From contig NW_022098057.1 in NCBI RefSeq assembly GCF_002288925.2, forward strand, positions 63,355,641 to 63,419,640: a stretch of DNA of 64,000 bases. The letters are read 5' to 3'. The stretch comes from Delphinapterus leucas (Eukaryota; Chordata; Mammalia; Artiodactyla; Monodontidae). Shown here piece by piece: positions 1-11,529 of this stretch (positions are counted from its first letter, which is position 1; every line of letters begins with the position of its first letter). Both the position numbers and the translations under genes were made by a program. A model generated the notes under the pieces. That model was not told the origin of the DNA, ran no database searches, and saw nothing but the letters and a program-made list of their open reading frames with translations.

Positions 1-1206
1 TTGCTATTATACTGTATACTTTGCCCATCATTCAGGAGTACAAATTCTAGTCCCTCCAACTTGCTCTGTTTCCCACTGCATTTCCCTACCACTGCCCTGT
101 ACACACAGCTCTGGCCAGAATGAAGTAGAATTCCCACAGTGCTCTGTTCCAGGGGCGGCCTGCAGTTCAGCTCATCTGGTTTGGTGCCCCAGTTAGAATC
201 CCTGAAGGCCAGGTTCCTCATAGTACAGAGAAGGAAATACTTTTTATCCATCTTTTCTCCTTAACCAGATTGTGGGCATCTTTAAGCCAGACATTCTCAC
301 TTCCGTACTGCTAAAAAAATTTTGGTGAGAAAAACAAATGGAGGCCGAGTCACTGAGTGGGCGGTAGGGCTGCAAGAGCACAAGCTCTGGAGCCAGACAG
401 ACCTGGGTCCTAAGCTCTTCTCCTCCACCAAGAGCCGCCTGCCCTGGGCAGGTGGCCGAGCCTCCTATTCTCATCTGTGAAATGCTGGTGGGGCAGCGGC
501 CTCTCAGAGCCATGGTGGATCTGTAGTGAGCTGCAGAAATGCCTTACTTGTGCCAGGAAGACACCCATAGCCCATGCTTGCCACCAATCTCATCATGGCA
601 GTACTGCAGAGGAGCTGGAGCCTAGCAGGGGCAGCACGCCCAGCTGAGGTAGCTGAGTACAGGAAGTACACAAGGTCAAAAGGAAAATGAGTTCTCACAG
701 ATGTCCTCTGATCACTATCACATACGTTGGGTTGAGTGGAACAGAATTTGCTGTTTGGGCTTTTTTCCTCTCCTAACCTCATAGATGCTTCTTTTGCTAT
801 TTTTATGAAGCAACAACAGGAACAAAAAGTATTCACTTAACTGTATTCAGTGAACTACTAAGAAATGCATGTGAGCAGAAATTGTGTAATTCCCAAACTG
901 CCATGCCTCATCATAAGCCCACCCGTCCGAGAAATACTAAAATTCCTAAACTGTGCTCTGTTCCCAGGAAGTTTCCTGGATTGACTTTAACACATTACCT
1001 AAGAGTTATGACAGAGGACATTAAAAATTCCTCCAACTCGACGGTGCCCTGCAAAGGGGACCACACACCAGCAGTGCATGTCCCATATTTAATCTTTTTT
1101 TTTTCATAGTTAATCTTCAGAAGCACACGAGGAATAATATGTTTGCCTTTGAAAAGTGTCTTTTCTTCTTGTGGGCTTCATTAAGGACGAGCTGCTTATT
1201 CGTATC
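1..1206. other. Intergenic DNA, no gene seen
   Basis: I see no coding exon here. The longest open frames (75-110 codons) have no recognisable motif. A MIR-like relic lies at about 365-520. The rest looks like unique intergenic sequence. Confidence 0.6.
365..520 (+). repeat. MIR SINE relic
   Basis: The order of MIR core words is visible: 'gagcacaagctctggagcc', then 'agacctgggt', then 'ctcatctgtgaaatg'. The copy is diverged and partly replaced in its middle. MIR is an ancient tRNA-derived SINE shared by all mammals. Confidence 0.55.
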
Positions 1207-1444
1207 AAAAGTGCTCACAGGGCTTCCCTGGTGGCGCAGTGGTTGAGAGTCCGCCTGCCGATGCAGGGGACACGGGTTCGTGCCCCGGTCTGGGAAGATC
1301 CCACGTGCCGCGGAGCGGCTGGGCCCGTGAGCCATGGCCGCTGGGCCTGTGCGTCCGGAGCCTGTGCTCCGCAGCAGGAGGGGCCGCAACAGTGAGAGGC
1401 CAGCGTACCGCAAAAAAAAAAAAAAAAAAAAAAAGTGCTCACAG
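1207..1444 (+). mobile_element. CHR-2: CHR-2-type SINE with 14-bp target-site duplication
   Basis: The body runs from 'ggcttccctggtggcgcag' at 1221 to 'gtaccgc' and a pure A tail of about 24 bases. It is flanked by a perfect 14-bp duplication, aaaagtgctcacag, at 1207-1220 and 1431-1444. The tRNA-Glu-derived head carries the box B-like 'gggttcgtgcc' of an internal Pol III promoter. The long clean tail and exact duplication suggest a relatively young insertion. Confidence 0.93.
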
Positions 1445-1488
1445 AATTTTTCTATTGCAATGAGCAAGAATCCAAAAATAAAAGTCAT

Positions 1489-1495
1489 ATGTGTA

Positions 1496-1549
<54 letters not shown>
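1489..1549. repeat. (TG)n(TA)n microsatellite
   Basis: A run of tgtgtg passes into about 22 TA units and then a T run. Compound TG/TA tracts of this kind are usually length-polymorphic. Confidence 0.9.
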
Positions 1550-1556
<7 letters not shown>

Positions 1557-2659
1557 TAAGTGACTTTCCAATTTTTTCCTGTGGCAATTCCGAGAAGCAG
1601 CAGCTATGTGGGGAGGCTTATCATCTCTGCAAGTCTCATCATGGTACCTGAGCTTCCTGGGGTGTTGAAAAGGGGCCGTGGCAGCTTCTCCTTCATGTCC
1701 GTTTTGTATTCAAAGGCACTTACAAACCAGGAGAATTTTGTACAGAAGGAGTCCCCAAATAAAATTCAGAACTCAGAGAAATCTCACTCATTTTGGCAGG
1801 GGTGGACCTGAAATCTACTTTCCCTTGATAAACTCCTGAGAGAGAGCAAATAAATTATGCAAATGAGATCCAGGGTTGGGGGGTTCTGAATGATTTAAGA
1901 AAAGCTAAAGAGAATAAACTCTCTTAAGACTCCAGACTAGTCAAGGGACATGCCAATTATAGACCATTCTTATCTAGAGTCCCCTTTTCAAATATTCTCT
2001 AAGATAGATTCTTCACTAATCAGTCTATATGTTGCCCCAAATTGGTCAAATTTGACCATGAAATAAAAAATTGATGGTTGGAGGCAGGAAGAGGGAGGTG
2101 ACTTCCCTTTGATCGTGGCTAAAATTAGGCAACACAGAAGAAAAGAGAGAGAAGGAAGAGAGAAAAGAGAGAAGAGGAATGAACTGGTCCACGCTGAACT
2201 GAAATTAAACAGAAGGCAATCAGACCCAGAGAGTGAATGCTGGGGGCAGAACTGTCTAATCCACGCACTCCTATGGACACCACTGAGCCCTGCCCATGGC
2301 AGACACCCCAGAACTTTGCCCTAGCCCCTTTATAATGACGTGTTTTCTGAATCAATAACCAGGACACAGCAGCTGAAAGGAAATAGCAAATCTGAAATGA
2401 ACACTGACTCAGAAAATCCAGGACCTCTGGGCATAGCCCTCTCGAACCCCAACCTCAGATACCTATAGCCTGAATCACTCTTGAGCCCTTTGGGGATCAG
2501 CCCCAACTCTGGGAGGGATTAGCTCCCTAGAAGCACATTCCCTACCCTTTCGTCCTTGTTTGTAGGTAGAGGCAGTTGAGAGATTGTGGGCGATCCTCTA
2601 CAGGTTCCTTTTGTCACCAGCAGCCCCTCCACCATTGCCAAGGAGGGTGTGTGGGGAGG

Positions 2660-2832
2660 GGAATCTGTCCTGCACTGCTCAGCTCATGCTGAGAAGACAC
2701 CACTTCCAGGCAGCCCTGGAGTGAAGGCTTTGGCCCACTTTCCTCCCAGTTTTCAGCAAAGAGGACACTGTGGGGTCACCGTTGTTTGGTTCTTGTTAAA
2801 ATTCTGAAAACTTTCTCTGCTTGAGGAGGAAG
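2660..2832 (+). repeat. Left arm of an imperfect inverted repeat
   Basis: This stretch reappears as its reverse complement at about 3714-3890. The best conserved words are 'ctcagctcatgctgagaag' and 'ggttcttgttaaaat', joined by a weaker but colinear middle. I do not recognise the repeat family. Confidence 0.7.
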
Positions 2833-3713
2833 GTATTGACTACAGAAGAGGCTAGAAGACTCTTTATAACATCCCCAGGTTATGCCTCAGGGAGAAAACC
2901 TGTTGGTCCTTTGCAGGGAAATCAAGTATTCGGAGGGAGAGTGAGAACTGGGAGAACTAGAGGCCTCTGCCACCTTTGGTGCCTGTGACATCCTGTGTGT
3001 ATTTCTACCAAGTAGTCTCCTGGGTATGGTGTGGAACCAGAAATGTGGCCTGCTCTCCATCCCAGTTCCCCTCCAAAGGAGACAGTGTAGGGAGGGGAAA
3101 GGGCATCAGACCTGGGGTCCTGGCTCTGCCACCAGCCGTGCGATGGGTCGTGGGGAATTCATTCCACACCTCTGGCTTTATGTCTTTCTCCTGCAAACAT
3201 GAGGTTTCCACCCTTTGGTTGAGAACCTCTGAATGCTGTGCAGATTTACATGGTGCACATGCATTCTCCTGCGGAGAAGTGTCTGTAACTTTCACCAGGG
3301 GCTAAAATAATTCCCTGATCCCCTGAGGATGCAGGTCATGTTTGAGGGCCCTGTTCTCTGACTCTGGGCCCCCTGGGGGCCATTTCCTGGCCATGCCATT
3401 TGACAGGGTTTTATGCAGGCTCTTATCTCAGGGACCTCCCACTCTCAGCTAAGACATCTGCCCCGAGCTCTCTGACCCCCCTCCAGACTGCCTGCCACCA
3501 ACAACTACTATTCTTGTGGTTTCACAATGCCTTGTTTCTGACTGTGGAGCGAAGAAGTCAAGTTCCCACATGGTGAAACTCCTACCTCTCACCGACTGGT
3601 CACCAGCGTGCATGCCATCCACAGTGTGCATGTCCATGGGGCGGGGGAGGGGCCCCAGGGACACTGTGTGAGCTGGGCAGCTAACACTCCAGCCCCTTCT
3701 CATCCAAGACCTT

Positions 3714-3890
3714 CCTCCTCAAGCAGAGAAAATGTTCAGGATTTTAACAAGAACCAAACCATGGTGACCTGGAGCGTTCGAGGTCGCTGAAATCTGAATG
3801 GAAAGTAGGCCGCAGGGCTTTGCATACAGGCTGTCTGGAAATGGTGTCTTCTCAGCATGAGCTGAGCAGCCCAGGAAGTGGGCCCAGACT
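3714..3890 (-). repeat. Right arm of the imperfect inverted repeat
   Basis: It is the reverse-complement partner of 2660-2832. The end nearest the spacer (3714-3772) matches 2774-2832 with only a handful of differences over about 58 bp. The spacer is about 880 bp. Confidence 0.7.
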
Positions 3891-4084
3891 CCTCTTTCCA
3901 GCTCTTGCCTGCGCCTCTACTTCTCATTTCCACTAAACAGCCTTGGTCCCACTGAGCAACCCACCAACAGCCGTGCAGCACCATTTAAAATCAACTTAGT
4001 TTTTCTGATTTGTTCTACACACCTATACCAGCCTTTGCCTCCAAACCTTATAAGGATTTAATCTCTTCCTACTCTGAATTCTTT

Positions 4085-4175
4085 GCTCTGATTCCCTTGC
4101 CAGACTCTGAGCTCCTGAGGGCAGGGACTATGTCTGGCTCAGGCTTGGATGCCCTGCATCTGCTGAATTGAAAAG
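4085..4175 (+). repeat. L2 LINE 3'-end relic
   Basis: It has the L2 tail wording 'gactctgagctcctgagg' followed by 'cagggactatgtctgg'. Similar short L2 tails occur at 4990-5110 ('gtgaacccctgagggcagg'). Confidence 0.55.
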
Positions 4176-5219
4176 GGCTCTGAATCAGTGGGTCTCCCCT
4201 TTCCTCCCCCTGGCTGATGATTACAATAATAATAGGTGTAAGAAGGAGTGGTGAGAAGGCAGCAAGGAGCCAGTGGTCAACACGCACTAGCCAAGGCTCA
4301 GGGAACAATTGCTCTCTTCCAGTCCAAGCTCTTCTCGTTTCCTCGCTGTCTGGGTTGCCCCCTCCCCAGTGGGCTGATGCGGCAGAAAGGACAGCCTCAG
4401 CCCGGCATCAACAGGCGGGCCTCCTCCAGGGCTGCCAAGGAGGGTGAAGGGGCACTTTTGCCAAGAGATGGGACATGGGGTGATGAGCCAGGGCGCCCAA
4501 CCCAAGAGCAGGTCAGATAGCCCTGACCACGAATGGTGTGACTTTTGCCGGAAGGCCGCACAGGACAAGAGATCAAGTTATTGTTTCTACTACATGCCAC
4601 TTGGAACAGAATCAAGGGGAGTGAGCCCCACTGGGTTAGGGGGCCAGGCACAAGAGCAAGACAGGAGCCTGGACATCACTGCCCACTCATCAAGCCTTCA
4701 GCTACTGGGTGCTGGCCCTGGCTAGGCCTTGTGCTGGGCACAGAGAACACCATAGAGGCTATCCTTGACCCGTGCTCCTCCTGGCCTTGGACTGGTGATG
4801 CTCTTGGGCTGGGCCCTCCCTCTGAGCTGTCACATCCTGCACAATTGTGTCCCCTCTTTCTTGTGAGCCCTATAACATGGTCCATCCCCAGCCTCTCCCA
4901 CCTACCTCACCCCCAGGAAACTATCTTGAAAGAACTCCAGGGGTCCCACTTATATTGTGTTCTATGAAAATTGTGCTCCCTGGAGTTGTGCAAGGAGGGG
5001 ACCTACCCACCCCAATTAGAATGTGAACCCCTGAGGGCAGGCTCTGCATTCAGCTCTACTCCCGCTGCCTCTCTGCTTCTGGCGCCAAGCCTGGCACACT
5101 CTGGAAGTATCCTAAAGAATTCCTTCCTATTCTCTGCATCTCATTTCCCTTGTAGGGGAATGTACAAGGCAGTAATTATTCTGGGCTCTACTAATTCAGC
5201 CATTTAAGATTCTTTTCCA

Positions 5220-5370
5220 CAACACATTCACTTGTTTATTCATTTCAATCCAAAATATTTGAATACCTACCACGTGCCAGGCACTCTACCAGGTGCTTGG
5301 TCTATATCAGTGAAGAAAATGTACTCATCTTTGCCCTCATGGAGTTTACAGTTTAGCAGGATGGGAGTGG
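5220..5370 (-). repeat. MIR/L2-type relic
   Basis: It reads 'cacgtgccaggcactctacc', then 'tgccctcatggagtttaca', a common ancient mammalian interspersed-repeat signature. The exact family is uncertain. Confidence 0.45.
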
Positions 5371-6089
5371 GGAGTCCGGGGAGGCACTAAGTGACACATC
5401 ACACTCAGGGAAATTGCACAGTATGCTATGGGGGAAATGAACAAAGCGAAGAGGACAGGCAGTTTGCAGTGGGATGCACTTCTTAAATAATTCAAGGGGC
5501 TCACCTGAGAAGATGGCATCTGAGTGAAGATTCAAAGGAGGTGGAGGAGTGAGGCAGGTGGAGAGCCCACCTGTGCAGGAGCCTGGGGGCTGCTTGCCTC
5601 CTTCCAGAGAAAAGCAGAAGCCAGCCTCAAACCATGGAGACACAGAGTGAAAAGTCTCAGGCCAATCCCTGGGGGAAGCAAGGAAGAAATAGACGAAAGG
5701 GTTTTAGGACCTTGAGCTTCAAGAGCAAGTAGCAAAGAAAAGACCCAATTCCATTTTTATTGTCTGGAGAAAACAATATGACAATGGCATTGCACTGATT
5801 CAGTGAGAGCCAGGGATAACCAACCTCCACCCCAGCCAAACAATGGGGGAAGTGGGGCTGGAGGAAGTGAAACACTTGAGCCAGAGGACTTGGAAGGCCC
5901 CTCCCCACTGCCAGCCCCAACCAAGCCCGGCAGCTCTGGACAGAGGGTCCAGATGCCCGGCCCCCGGCCCAGGCCTTCTCACTGCTCCATCCTGGCCCTG
6001 ACACCTTCGTGGGCAACCCACATCACCTGTGCTAGCCCTGTGTTCCTTGAACTCATCAAACACAGTCCTGTTTCAGGGAATCTGCCCTT

Positions 6090-6740
6090 GCTCTCGTCTC
6101 TGCCCTGAATCTCTGCCCCTAGGTACTTCTGTGACTCACTGTCACCTCAGTTCTTCTCTCAAATGTCGCCTCAGAGTGGTCTTCCCTGCCCACCCCATCC
6201 TATCAGAAATAGCCCAGCACTTCTATCACCCTGTTATTCTCTATCCCTCTATCCTGCTTACCACAACCTGACATGATATTGTGTACCGATGTGTTTTTTT
6301 AAATTAATTTCTTTTTGGCTCCTTTGTGTCCTCATTGCTGCGCGCGGGCTTTCTCTAGTTGTGGCGAGTGGGGGCTACTCCTCGTTGCGGTGCGCGGGAT
6401 TCTCATTGTGGTGGCTTCTCTTGTTGCAGAGCACGGGCTCTAGGGGCGTGGGCTTCAGTAGTTGTGGCTCGTGGGCTCTAGAGCACAGGCTCAGTAGTTG
6501 TGGCACACGGGCTTAGTTGCTCTGTGGCATGTGGGATTTTCCTGGACCAGGGATCAAACCCATGGCCCCTGCATTGGCAGGCGGATTCTTAACCACTGTG
6601 TCACCAGGGAAGTCCTTGTATGGATGTATTGATTGTTTGTCTCCATCACTAGAAAGTGGGTTCCATGGGGCAAAGACTGTCACATTCATCATTGTGTCCC
6701 TAGAGTCTAGACCAGTGCCTTCCATGCGCTAAGTACTCTG
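6090..6740 (+). repeat. L2 LINE 3'-end relic split by a CHR-1 SINE
   Basis: The left part has 'tcaaatgtcgcctcagagtg' and 'cttccctgcccaccccatcc'. The right part (6630-6740) has the L2 tail ('tgtgtccctagagtctagac'). The halves are separated by the SINE at 6296-6615. Confidence 0.6.
6296..6615 (-). mobile_element. CHR-1: CHR-1-type SINE (long form)
   Basis: Read on the minus strand it starts 'ggacttccctggtgacacag' and continues through the long CHR-1 body with repeated 'cacaactactga'-type words, unlike the short CHR-2 form. Its A-rich tail appears as the T run at 6295-6301. An imperfect duplication, tgtaccgatgt / tgtatggatgt, flanks it. Confidence 0.85.
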
Positions 6741-6747
6741 TTCTGCC

Positions 6748-6950
6748 TTTTTTTTTTTGCGGTACGCGGGCCTCTCACTGTTGTGGCCTCTCCCGTTGCG
6801 GAGCACAGGCTCCGGACGCGCAGGCTCAGCGGCCATGGCTCACGGGCCTAGCCACTCCGCGGTATGTGGGATCTTCCCGGACCGGGGCACGAACCCGTGA
6901 CCCCTGCATCGGCAGGTGGACTCTCAACCACTGCGCCACCAGGGAAGCCC
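6748..6950 (-). mobile_element. CHR-2: CHR-2-type SINE
   Basis: A T run is followed by 'gcggtacgcgggcctctcac', and the copy ends at 'ccaccagggaagccc': the full CHR-2 unit on the minus strand. It inserted at the T-rich junction of the L2 relic and an old L1 3' end, so the duplication cannot be defined. Confidence 0.9.
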
Positions 6951-6956
6951 TTTTTT

Positions 6957-7056
6957 CTTAATTTTTAAAAGTTTTATTGAAGTATAGTTGATTTACAATG
7001 TTGTGTTAATTTCTTCTGTACAGCAAAGTGACTCAGTTATACATATATATATATAT
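6957..7056 (-). mobile_element. Old L1 3' end (left part, split by a younger L1)
   Basis: It shows the cetartiodactyl L1 3'-end wording 'attgaagtatagttgattta' and 'cagcaaagtgactcag'. The same element resumes at 8989, so it was split by the younger L1 at 7057-8988. Confidence 0.75.
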
Positions 7057-8988
7057 GTTCGTTTATTTTTAAACATCTTTATTGGAGTATAATTTCTTTA
7101 CAATGGTGTGTTAGTTTCTGCTTTATAACAAAGTGAATCAGTTATATATATACGTATGTCCCCATATCTCTTCCCTCTTGCATCTCCCTCCCTCCCACCC
7201 TCCCTATCCCACCACTCTAGGTGGTCACAAAGCACCGAGCTGATCTCCCTCTGCTATGCGGCTGCTTCCCACTAGCTATCTATTTTACGTTTGGTAGTGT
7301 ATATATGTACATGCCACTCTCTCACTTTGTCCCAGCTTACCCTTCCCCCTCCCCGTATCCTCAAGTCCATTCTCTAGTAGGTCTGTGTCTTTATTCCCGT
7401 CTTGCCCCTAGGTTCATCATGACCTTTTTTTTTTTTTTTTTTTAGATTCTATATATGTGTTAGCATATGGTATTTGTCTTTCTCTTTCTGACTTACTTCA
7501 CTCTGTATGACAGACTCTAGGTCCATCCACCTCACTACAAATAACTCAATTTCATTTCTTCTTATGGCTGGGTAATATTCCATTCTATGTATGTGCCACA
7601 TCTTCTTTATCCATTCATCTGTCGATGGACACTTAGGTTGTTTCCATCTCCGGGCTATTGTAAATAGAGCTGCAATGAACATTGTGGTACATGACTCTTT
7701 TTGAATTATGGTTTTCTCAGGGTATATGCCCAGTAGTGGGATTGCTGGGTCGTATGGTAGTTCTATTTTTAGTTTTTTAAGGAACCTCCATAGTGGCTGT
7801 ATCAATTTACATTCCCACCAACAGTGCAAGAGGGTTCCCTTTTCTCCACACCCTCTCCAGCATTTATTGTTTCTAGATTTTTTGATGATGGCCATTCTGA
7901 CCGTTGTGAGGTGATATCTCATTGTAGTTTTGATTTGCATTCCTCTAATGATTAATGATGTTGGCATTCTTTCATGTGTTTGTTGGCAATCCATATATCT
8001 TCTTTGGAGAAATGTCTATTTAGGTCTTCTGCCCATTTTTGGATTGGGTTGTTTGTTTTTTTGATATTGAGCTGCATGAGCTGCTTGTAAATTTTGGAGA
8101 TTAATCCTTTGTCAGTTGCTTCATTTGCAAATATTTTCTCCCATTCTGAGGGTTCTCTTTTCGTCTTGTTTATGGTTTCCTTTTCTGTGCAAAAGCTTTG
8201 AAGTTTCATTAGGTCCTATTTGTTTATTTTTGTTTTTATTTCCATTTCTCTGGGAGGTGGGTCAAAAAGGATCTTGCTGTGATTTATGTCATAGAGTGTT
8301 CTCCCTATGTTTTCCTCTAAGAGTTTGATAGTGTCTGGCCTTACATTTAGGACTTTAATCCATTTTGAGTTTATTTTTGTGTATGGTATTAGTGTTCTAA
8401 TTTCATTCTTTTATGTGTAGCTGTCCAGTTTTCCCAGCACCACTTATTGAAGAGGCTGTCCTTTATCCACTGTACATTCCTGCCTCCTTTATCAAAGATA
8501 AGGTGACCATATGTGTGTGGGTTTATCTCTGGGCTTTCTATCCTGTTCCATTGATCTATCTTTCTGTTTTTGTGCCAGTACCATACTGTCTTGATTACTG
8601 TAGCTTTGTAGTATAATCTGAAGTCAGGGAGCCTGATTCCTCCAGCTCCGTTTTTCTTTCTCAAGATTGCTTTGGCTATTTGGGGTCTTTTGTATTTCCA
8701 TACAAATTGTGAAACTTTTTGTTCTAGTTCTGTGAAAAATGCCAGTGGTAGTTTGATGGGGATTACATTGAATCTGTAGATTGCTTTGGGTAGTAGAGTC
8801 ATTTTCACAATGTTGATTGTTCCAATCCAGGAACATGGTATTTCTCTCCATCTGTTTGTATCATCTTTAATTTCTTTCATCAGTGTCTTATAATTTTCTG
8901 CATACAGGTCTTTTGTCTCCTTAGGTAGGTTTATTCCTAGGTATTTTATTCTTTTTGTTGCAATGGTAAATGGGAGTGTTTTCTTAAT
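7057..8988 (-). mobile_element. 5'-truncated L1 (nested in an older L1)
   Basis: About 1.9 kb of L1 lies on the minus strand. The 3' end is at 7057 ('aacatctttattggagta' family) and the body is ORF2 C-terminal sequence. It is cut off within ORF2 at about 8988, as usual for incomplete reverse transcription. Duplications are obscured by AT-rich flanks. Confidence 0.85.
7449..8880 (-). pseudogene. L1 ORF2 C-terminal remnant, frame-broken
   Basis: Open pieces at 8389-8880, 7952-8209 and 7449-7994 give L1 ORF2 sequence after the reverse transcriptase domain, for example the '[19 protein letters not shown]' cysteine-rich motif. Frameshifts and stops separate the pieces. The endonuclease and RT domains are absent, so it cannot encode an active protein. 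Confidence 0.85.
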
Positions 8989-9530
8989 TTCATATATTCT
9001 TTTCCATTATGGTTTGTCACAGGATATTGAATATAAATGGATAAACAATGAGGTCCTACTCTATAGCACAGGCTATACAGTAGGAACTCATTGTTTATCC
9101 AACCTATATATAATAGTTTGCCTCTGCTAATCCCAAACTCCCAATCTTTCCCTCTCTTACCCCTTCTCCCCCTTGACAACCACAAGTCTGTTCTCTGTAT
9201 TTGTGAGTTTGTTTTTGTTTCATAGATATATTGATTTGTGTCATATTTTAGATTCTACATATAAGTAATGTTATATGGTATTTTTCTTTCTCTTTTTGAC
9301 TTACTTCGCTTAGTATAATAATCTCTAGCTCCATCCATGTTACTAAAAATGGCATTATTTCATTCTTTTTGATGGCTGAGTAATATTCCATTGTATATAT
9401 ACTACATCTTTATCCATTCATCTGTCAATGGACATTTAGGTTTTTTCCATGTTTTGGCTATTGTAAATAGTGCTGCTGCGAGCATAGAGGTGCATGTATC
9501 TTTCTGAATTATAGTTTTATCTGTGATCTG
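8989..9530 (-). mobile_element. Old L1 3' end (right part)
   Basis: Continuation of the element at 6957-7056: 'cttttccattatggtttgtc', then ORF2 C-terminal sequence ending near 9530. It contains the foldback at 9038-9101. Confidence 0.7.
9038..9101. repeat. Near-perfect foldback inside old L1
   Basis: Arms 9038-9067 and 9072-9101 are reverse complements at 28 of 30 positions and are separated by the 4-base loop acag. The right arm is the normal L1 wording ('gctatacagtaggaactcat'). The left arm is its inverted copy replacing the expected L1 text. Confidence 0.9.
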
Positions 9531-9623
9531 CCCTTTCTTGGGGTTAGAACATGCTGGGGGAAAATACCTGATCACTAACCAGATTCTTTGGAAATATCTT
9601 TCCCACAAATGATACTCACCAGT

Positions 9624-10050
9624 TGTACTGGGTTGAATAGTGTCTCCCCAAAATTCATGTCCACTGGAATCTCAGAATGTGACCTTGCTTGAAAATAGGG
9701 TTTTTGCAGATGAAATTTAGCTAAAATGAGGTCATACTGGAGAATCCAGTTGTCCTTATGGGAAGAGGACAGTTTGGACATAGAAGGAGGAAGATGTGAG
9801 ACAGAGAGAGAAGGCCATAGGACCACAGTGGCAGAGATTGGAGTGATGCATCTACAAGCCAAGGATTGCTGGCCACCACCAGAAGCCAGGAAAAGGGAAA
9901 GAAAGATCCTCCCCTAGAGCCTTCCAAGGGAACATGACCCTGCTGACCCCTGATTTCTGACTTCTGGTCTCTAGGACTGTGAAAGAATACTTTTCTGTTT
10001 TAAGCCATTCTGCTTGTGACGCTTCATTAGGGCAGCCCTAGGAAGTAACA
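9624..10050 (+). mobile_element. Solo LTR, MLT1/MaLR type
   Basis: It starts TGT and ends ACA and follows the MLT1-type LTR order: 'cctcagaat'-region opening, 'aatagggtttttgcagatg', 'gagattggagtgatgcatct', 'agccaaggattgctggc', 'cagccctaggaagtaaca'. This is an ancient endogenous-retrovirus-like LTR with no internal genes attached. Confidence 0.75.
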
Positions 10051-10352
10051 CATCAATGCTACCTGGAACTCTAGTCTCTTAAATGGCCAAAGATAGATCA
10101 CTCTATTTGCTGGGTTCCCATCTCTGGAGGGAACTAGACACATGCCCCTGCCCTCAAGGAGCTTTCTTTCTAGTTGGGAAGACATGACTTACAGCTTGTG
10201 CTTGCAAAGATTTCCCTGTCCATTCTTGTAACTGCATCTTCTAGAAAGAGGAAGCGATGCGTTGCAGTGAAGCAAGCATACATTGTGAAGGGCACATGCT
10301 GACTGAGCAAAAAGGGCGGGGAGTCCCTGCCAACAGGATGGCATCACAGGGC

Positions 10353-10662
10353 AGCGCTGCCCGATAGACACATGAGAGTCACGGATGTCATTTCAGATGT
10401 TCTAGTCACACTTTTAAAAGGTAAAAAGAAAAAGGTAAAATTAATGTTAATAAAATACTTTATTTAACCCCAAATATCCTACTTCTCTTTTAATATATAC
10501 TCAATATAAAAATTATTGAGGCATTTTCATTCTTTTTTCATACAAAGTCTTCAAAATTCAGTGTGCACTTTGCACTCACAGCACTGCTCTATTCAGACCA
10601 TCCACATTTCAAGCTCTCAGTGGCCACGTGTGGCTAGAGGTTGCCGCACTGGACAATGCAGT
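10353..10662 (+). mobile_element. Non-autonomous DNA transposon relic (hAT-type)
   Basis: Its ends are inverted ('gcagcgctgcccgatag' versus 'ctggacaatgcag') around an AT-rich middle ('aatattttatttaacc'-like). A second copy of the same family lies at 51180-51500. I assign hAT-type by resemblance to the common 'gtccaatagaa' mammalian repeat, with the exact name uncertain. Confidence 0.5.
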
Positions 10663-10689
10663 CATAGAGGCACCAGACAGACTGGCAGG

Positions 10690-10860
10690 GCTTAACGGGG
10701 GGGCCATGTACCCCTAGGGCTTCATGAATGAGCTTTGGGAAGTCCATTAATTTCCCTGAAATTGCTAGCCAAAATTTGAGTACATGTGCTTTTTCCTCAG
10801 GAGTTAGTTTTATTAGATTTTCAAAGGAGGTCCCCCAAAAGGTTAAGAACCCCCATAGTG
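10690..10860 (+). mobile_element. Second hAT-type relic
   Basis: The wording 'gggcttcatgaatgagcttt', 'ttttattagattttcaaagg' and the terminal 'aaaaggttaagaaccccca' resembles non-autonomous hAT relics whose ends read 'gttaagaaccactg'. Family not named. Confidence 0.45.
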
Positions 10861-11327
10861 GGTACAGATTTATAGGCTGAGGACAGAGTCCAACGCCTTC
10901 ATTTTGCAGCACAGGAGTCTGTGGACGAGCCGCGGGGGAGCACTGCACCCAAGGAACACAGCGCGGACTAGAAGCCATGCCTGGGGCCTGCTTTCCTTCC
11001 CCGCCACCTCTGCCCCCAGCCCTGGAGGGCAGCTCAGATTCTTCATGTGGTACCAGCAGTGGGGTGGAGGTTGGAGCTGAAGTCAGTGAGCAGTAGTTTC
11101 CACAGCTTCTTGCGCCTACAAGTGTGACGCATTCTTCTGCACTCATCTTCATTCTCACACAAGTTGCCACAGAAAGAACATCTTCCTCTTTTTTTGTTCT
11201 TGCCCCATCTTCGTCGTCAAGAGTTCATCATCTGTGAGTCTCCACCCTGCCGCTCGGAGGGAAGTTCCCAGTAGTGACCCTTCACCCGCCACCCAGGGCA
11301 GACCTACAGTGAAGGCTCTTATACAGT

Positions 11328-11470
11328 GAGGGTCCCCAAATCTGGCTGGTTATCAGAACACCTGGGGGTGTTGAAATTGTAGGTGCCTGGGCCCCAGACT
11401 CATTACACCCAAGTCTCTGGGAAAAGGGCCCAGGAATCCTCTATTGATAGAGTTCTCCTAGTGATTCCAT
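11328..11470 (+). mobile_element. MER5-like hAT-Charlie relic
   Basis: 'tggttatcagaacacctggg', then 'gtgcctgggccccagact' and 'gggcccaggaatcctctat' follow the MER5 order. The copy is diverged. Confidence 0.45.
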
Positions 11471-11529
11471 TTGTGGTTGCCTTTGGATTTGTTTCTTTTT
11501 CCTAAGGAAGGTGCCAGAATGAGGGCTGG

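Larger units (their letters stand above)
1550..6090. other. Repeat-poor intergenic DNA
   Basis: No coding exon is recognised. There is a purine-rich GA tract at about 2128-2180, a pair of inverted repeat arms (2660-2832 and 3714-3890), and old L2/MIR tails at about 4085-4170, 4990-5110 and 5220-5360. The rest is unassigned. Confidence 0.55.

Noticed and set aside
1117..1587. 156-codon frame with Ile-Tyr and Thr-His runs
   Set aside because: It is translated microsatellite plus a SINE.
6296..6615. tRNA gene-like head in the CHR SINEs
   Set aside because: The tRNA-Glu-like heads are diverged SINE promoters, repeated in over 20 copies. None folds as a plausible functional tRNA by eye.
10634..11170. 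178-codon open frame on the minus strand
   Set aside because: It runs through two hAT-type relics and unique DNA, with no recognisable domain, splice context or start signal.
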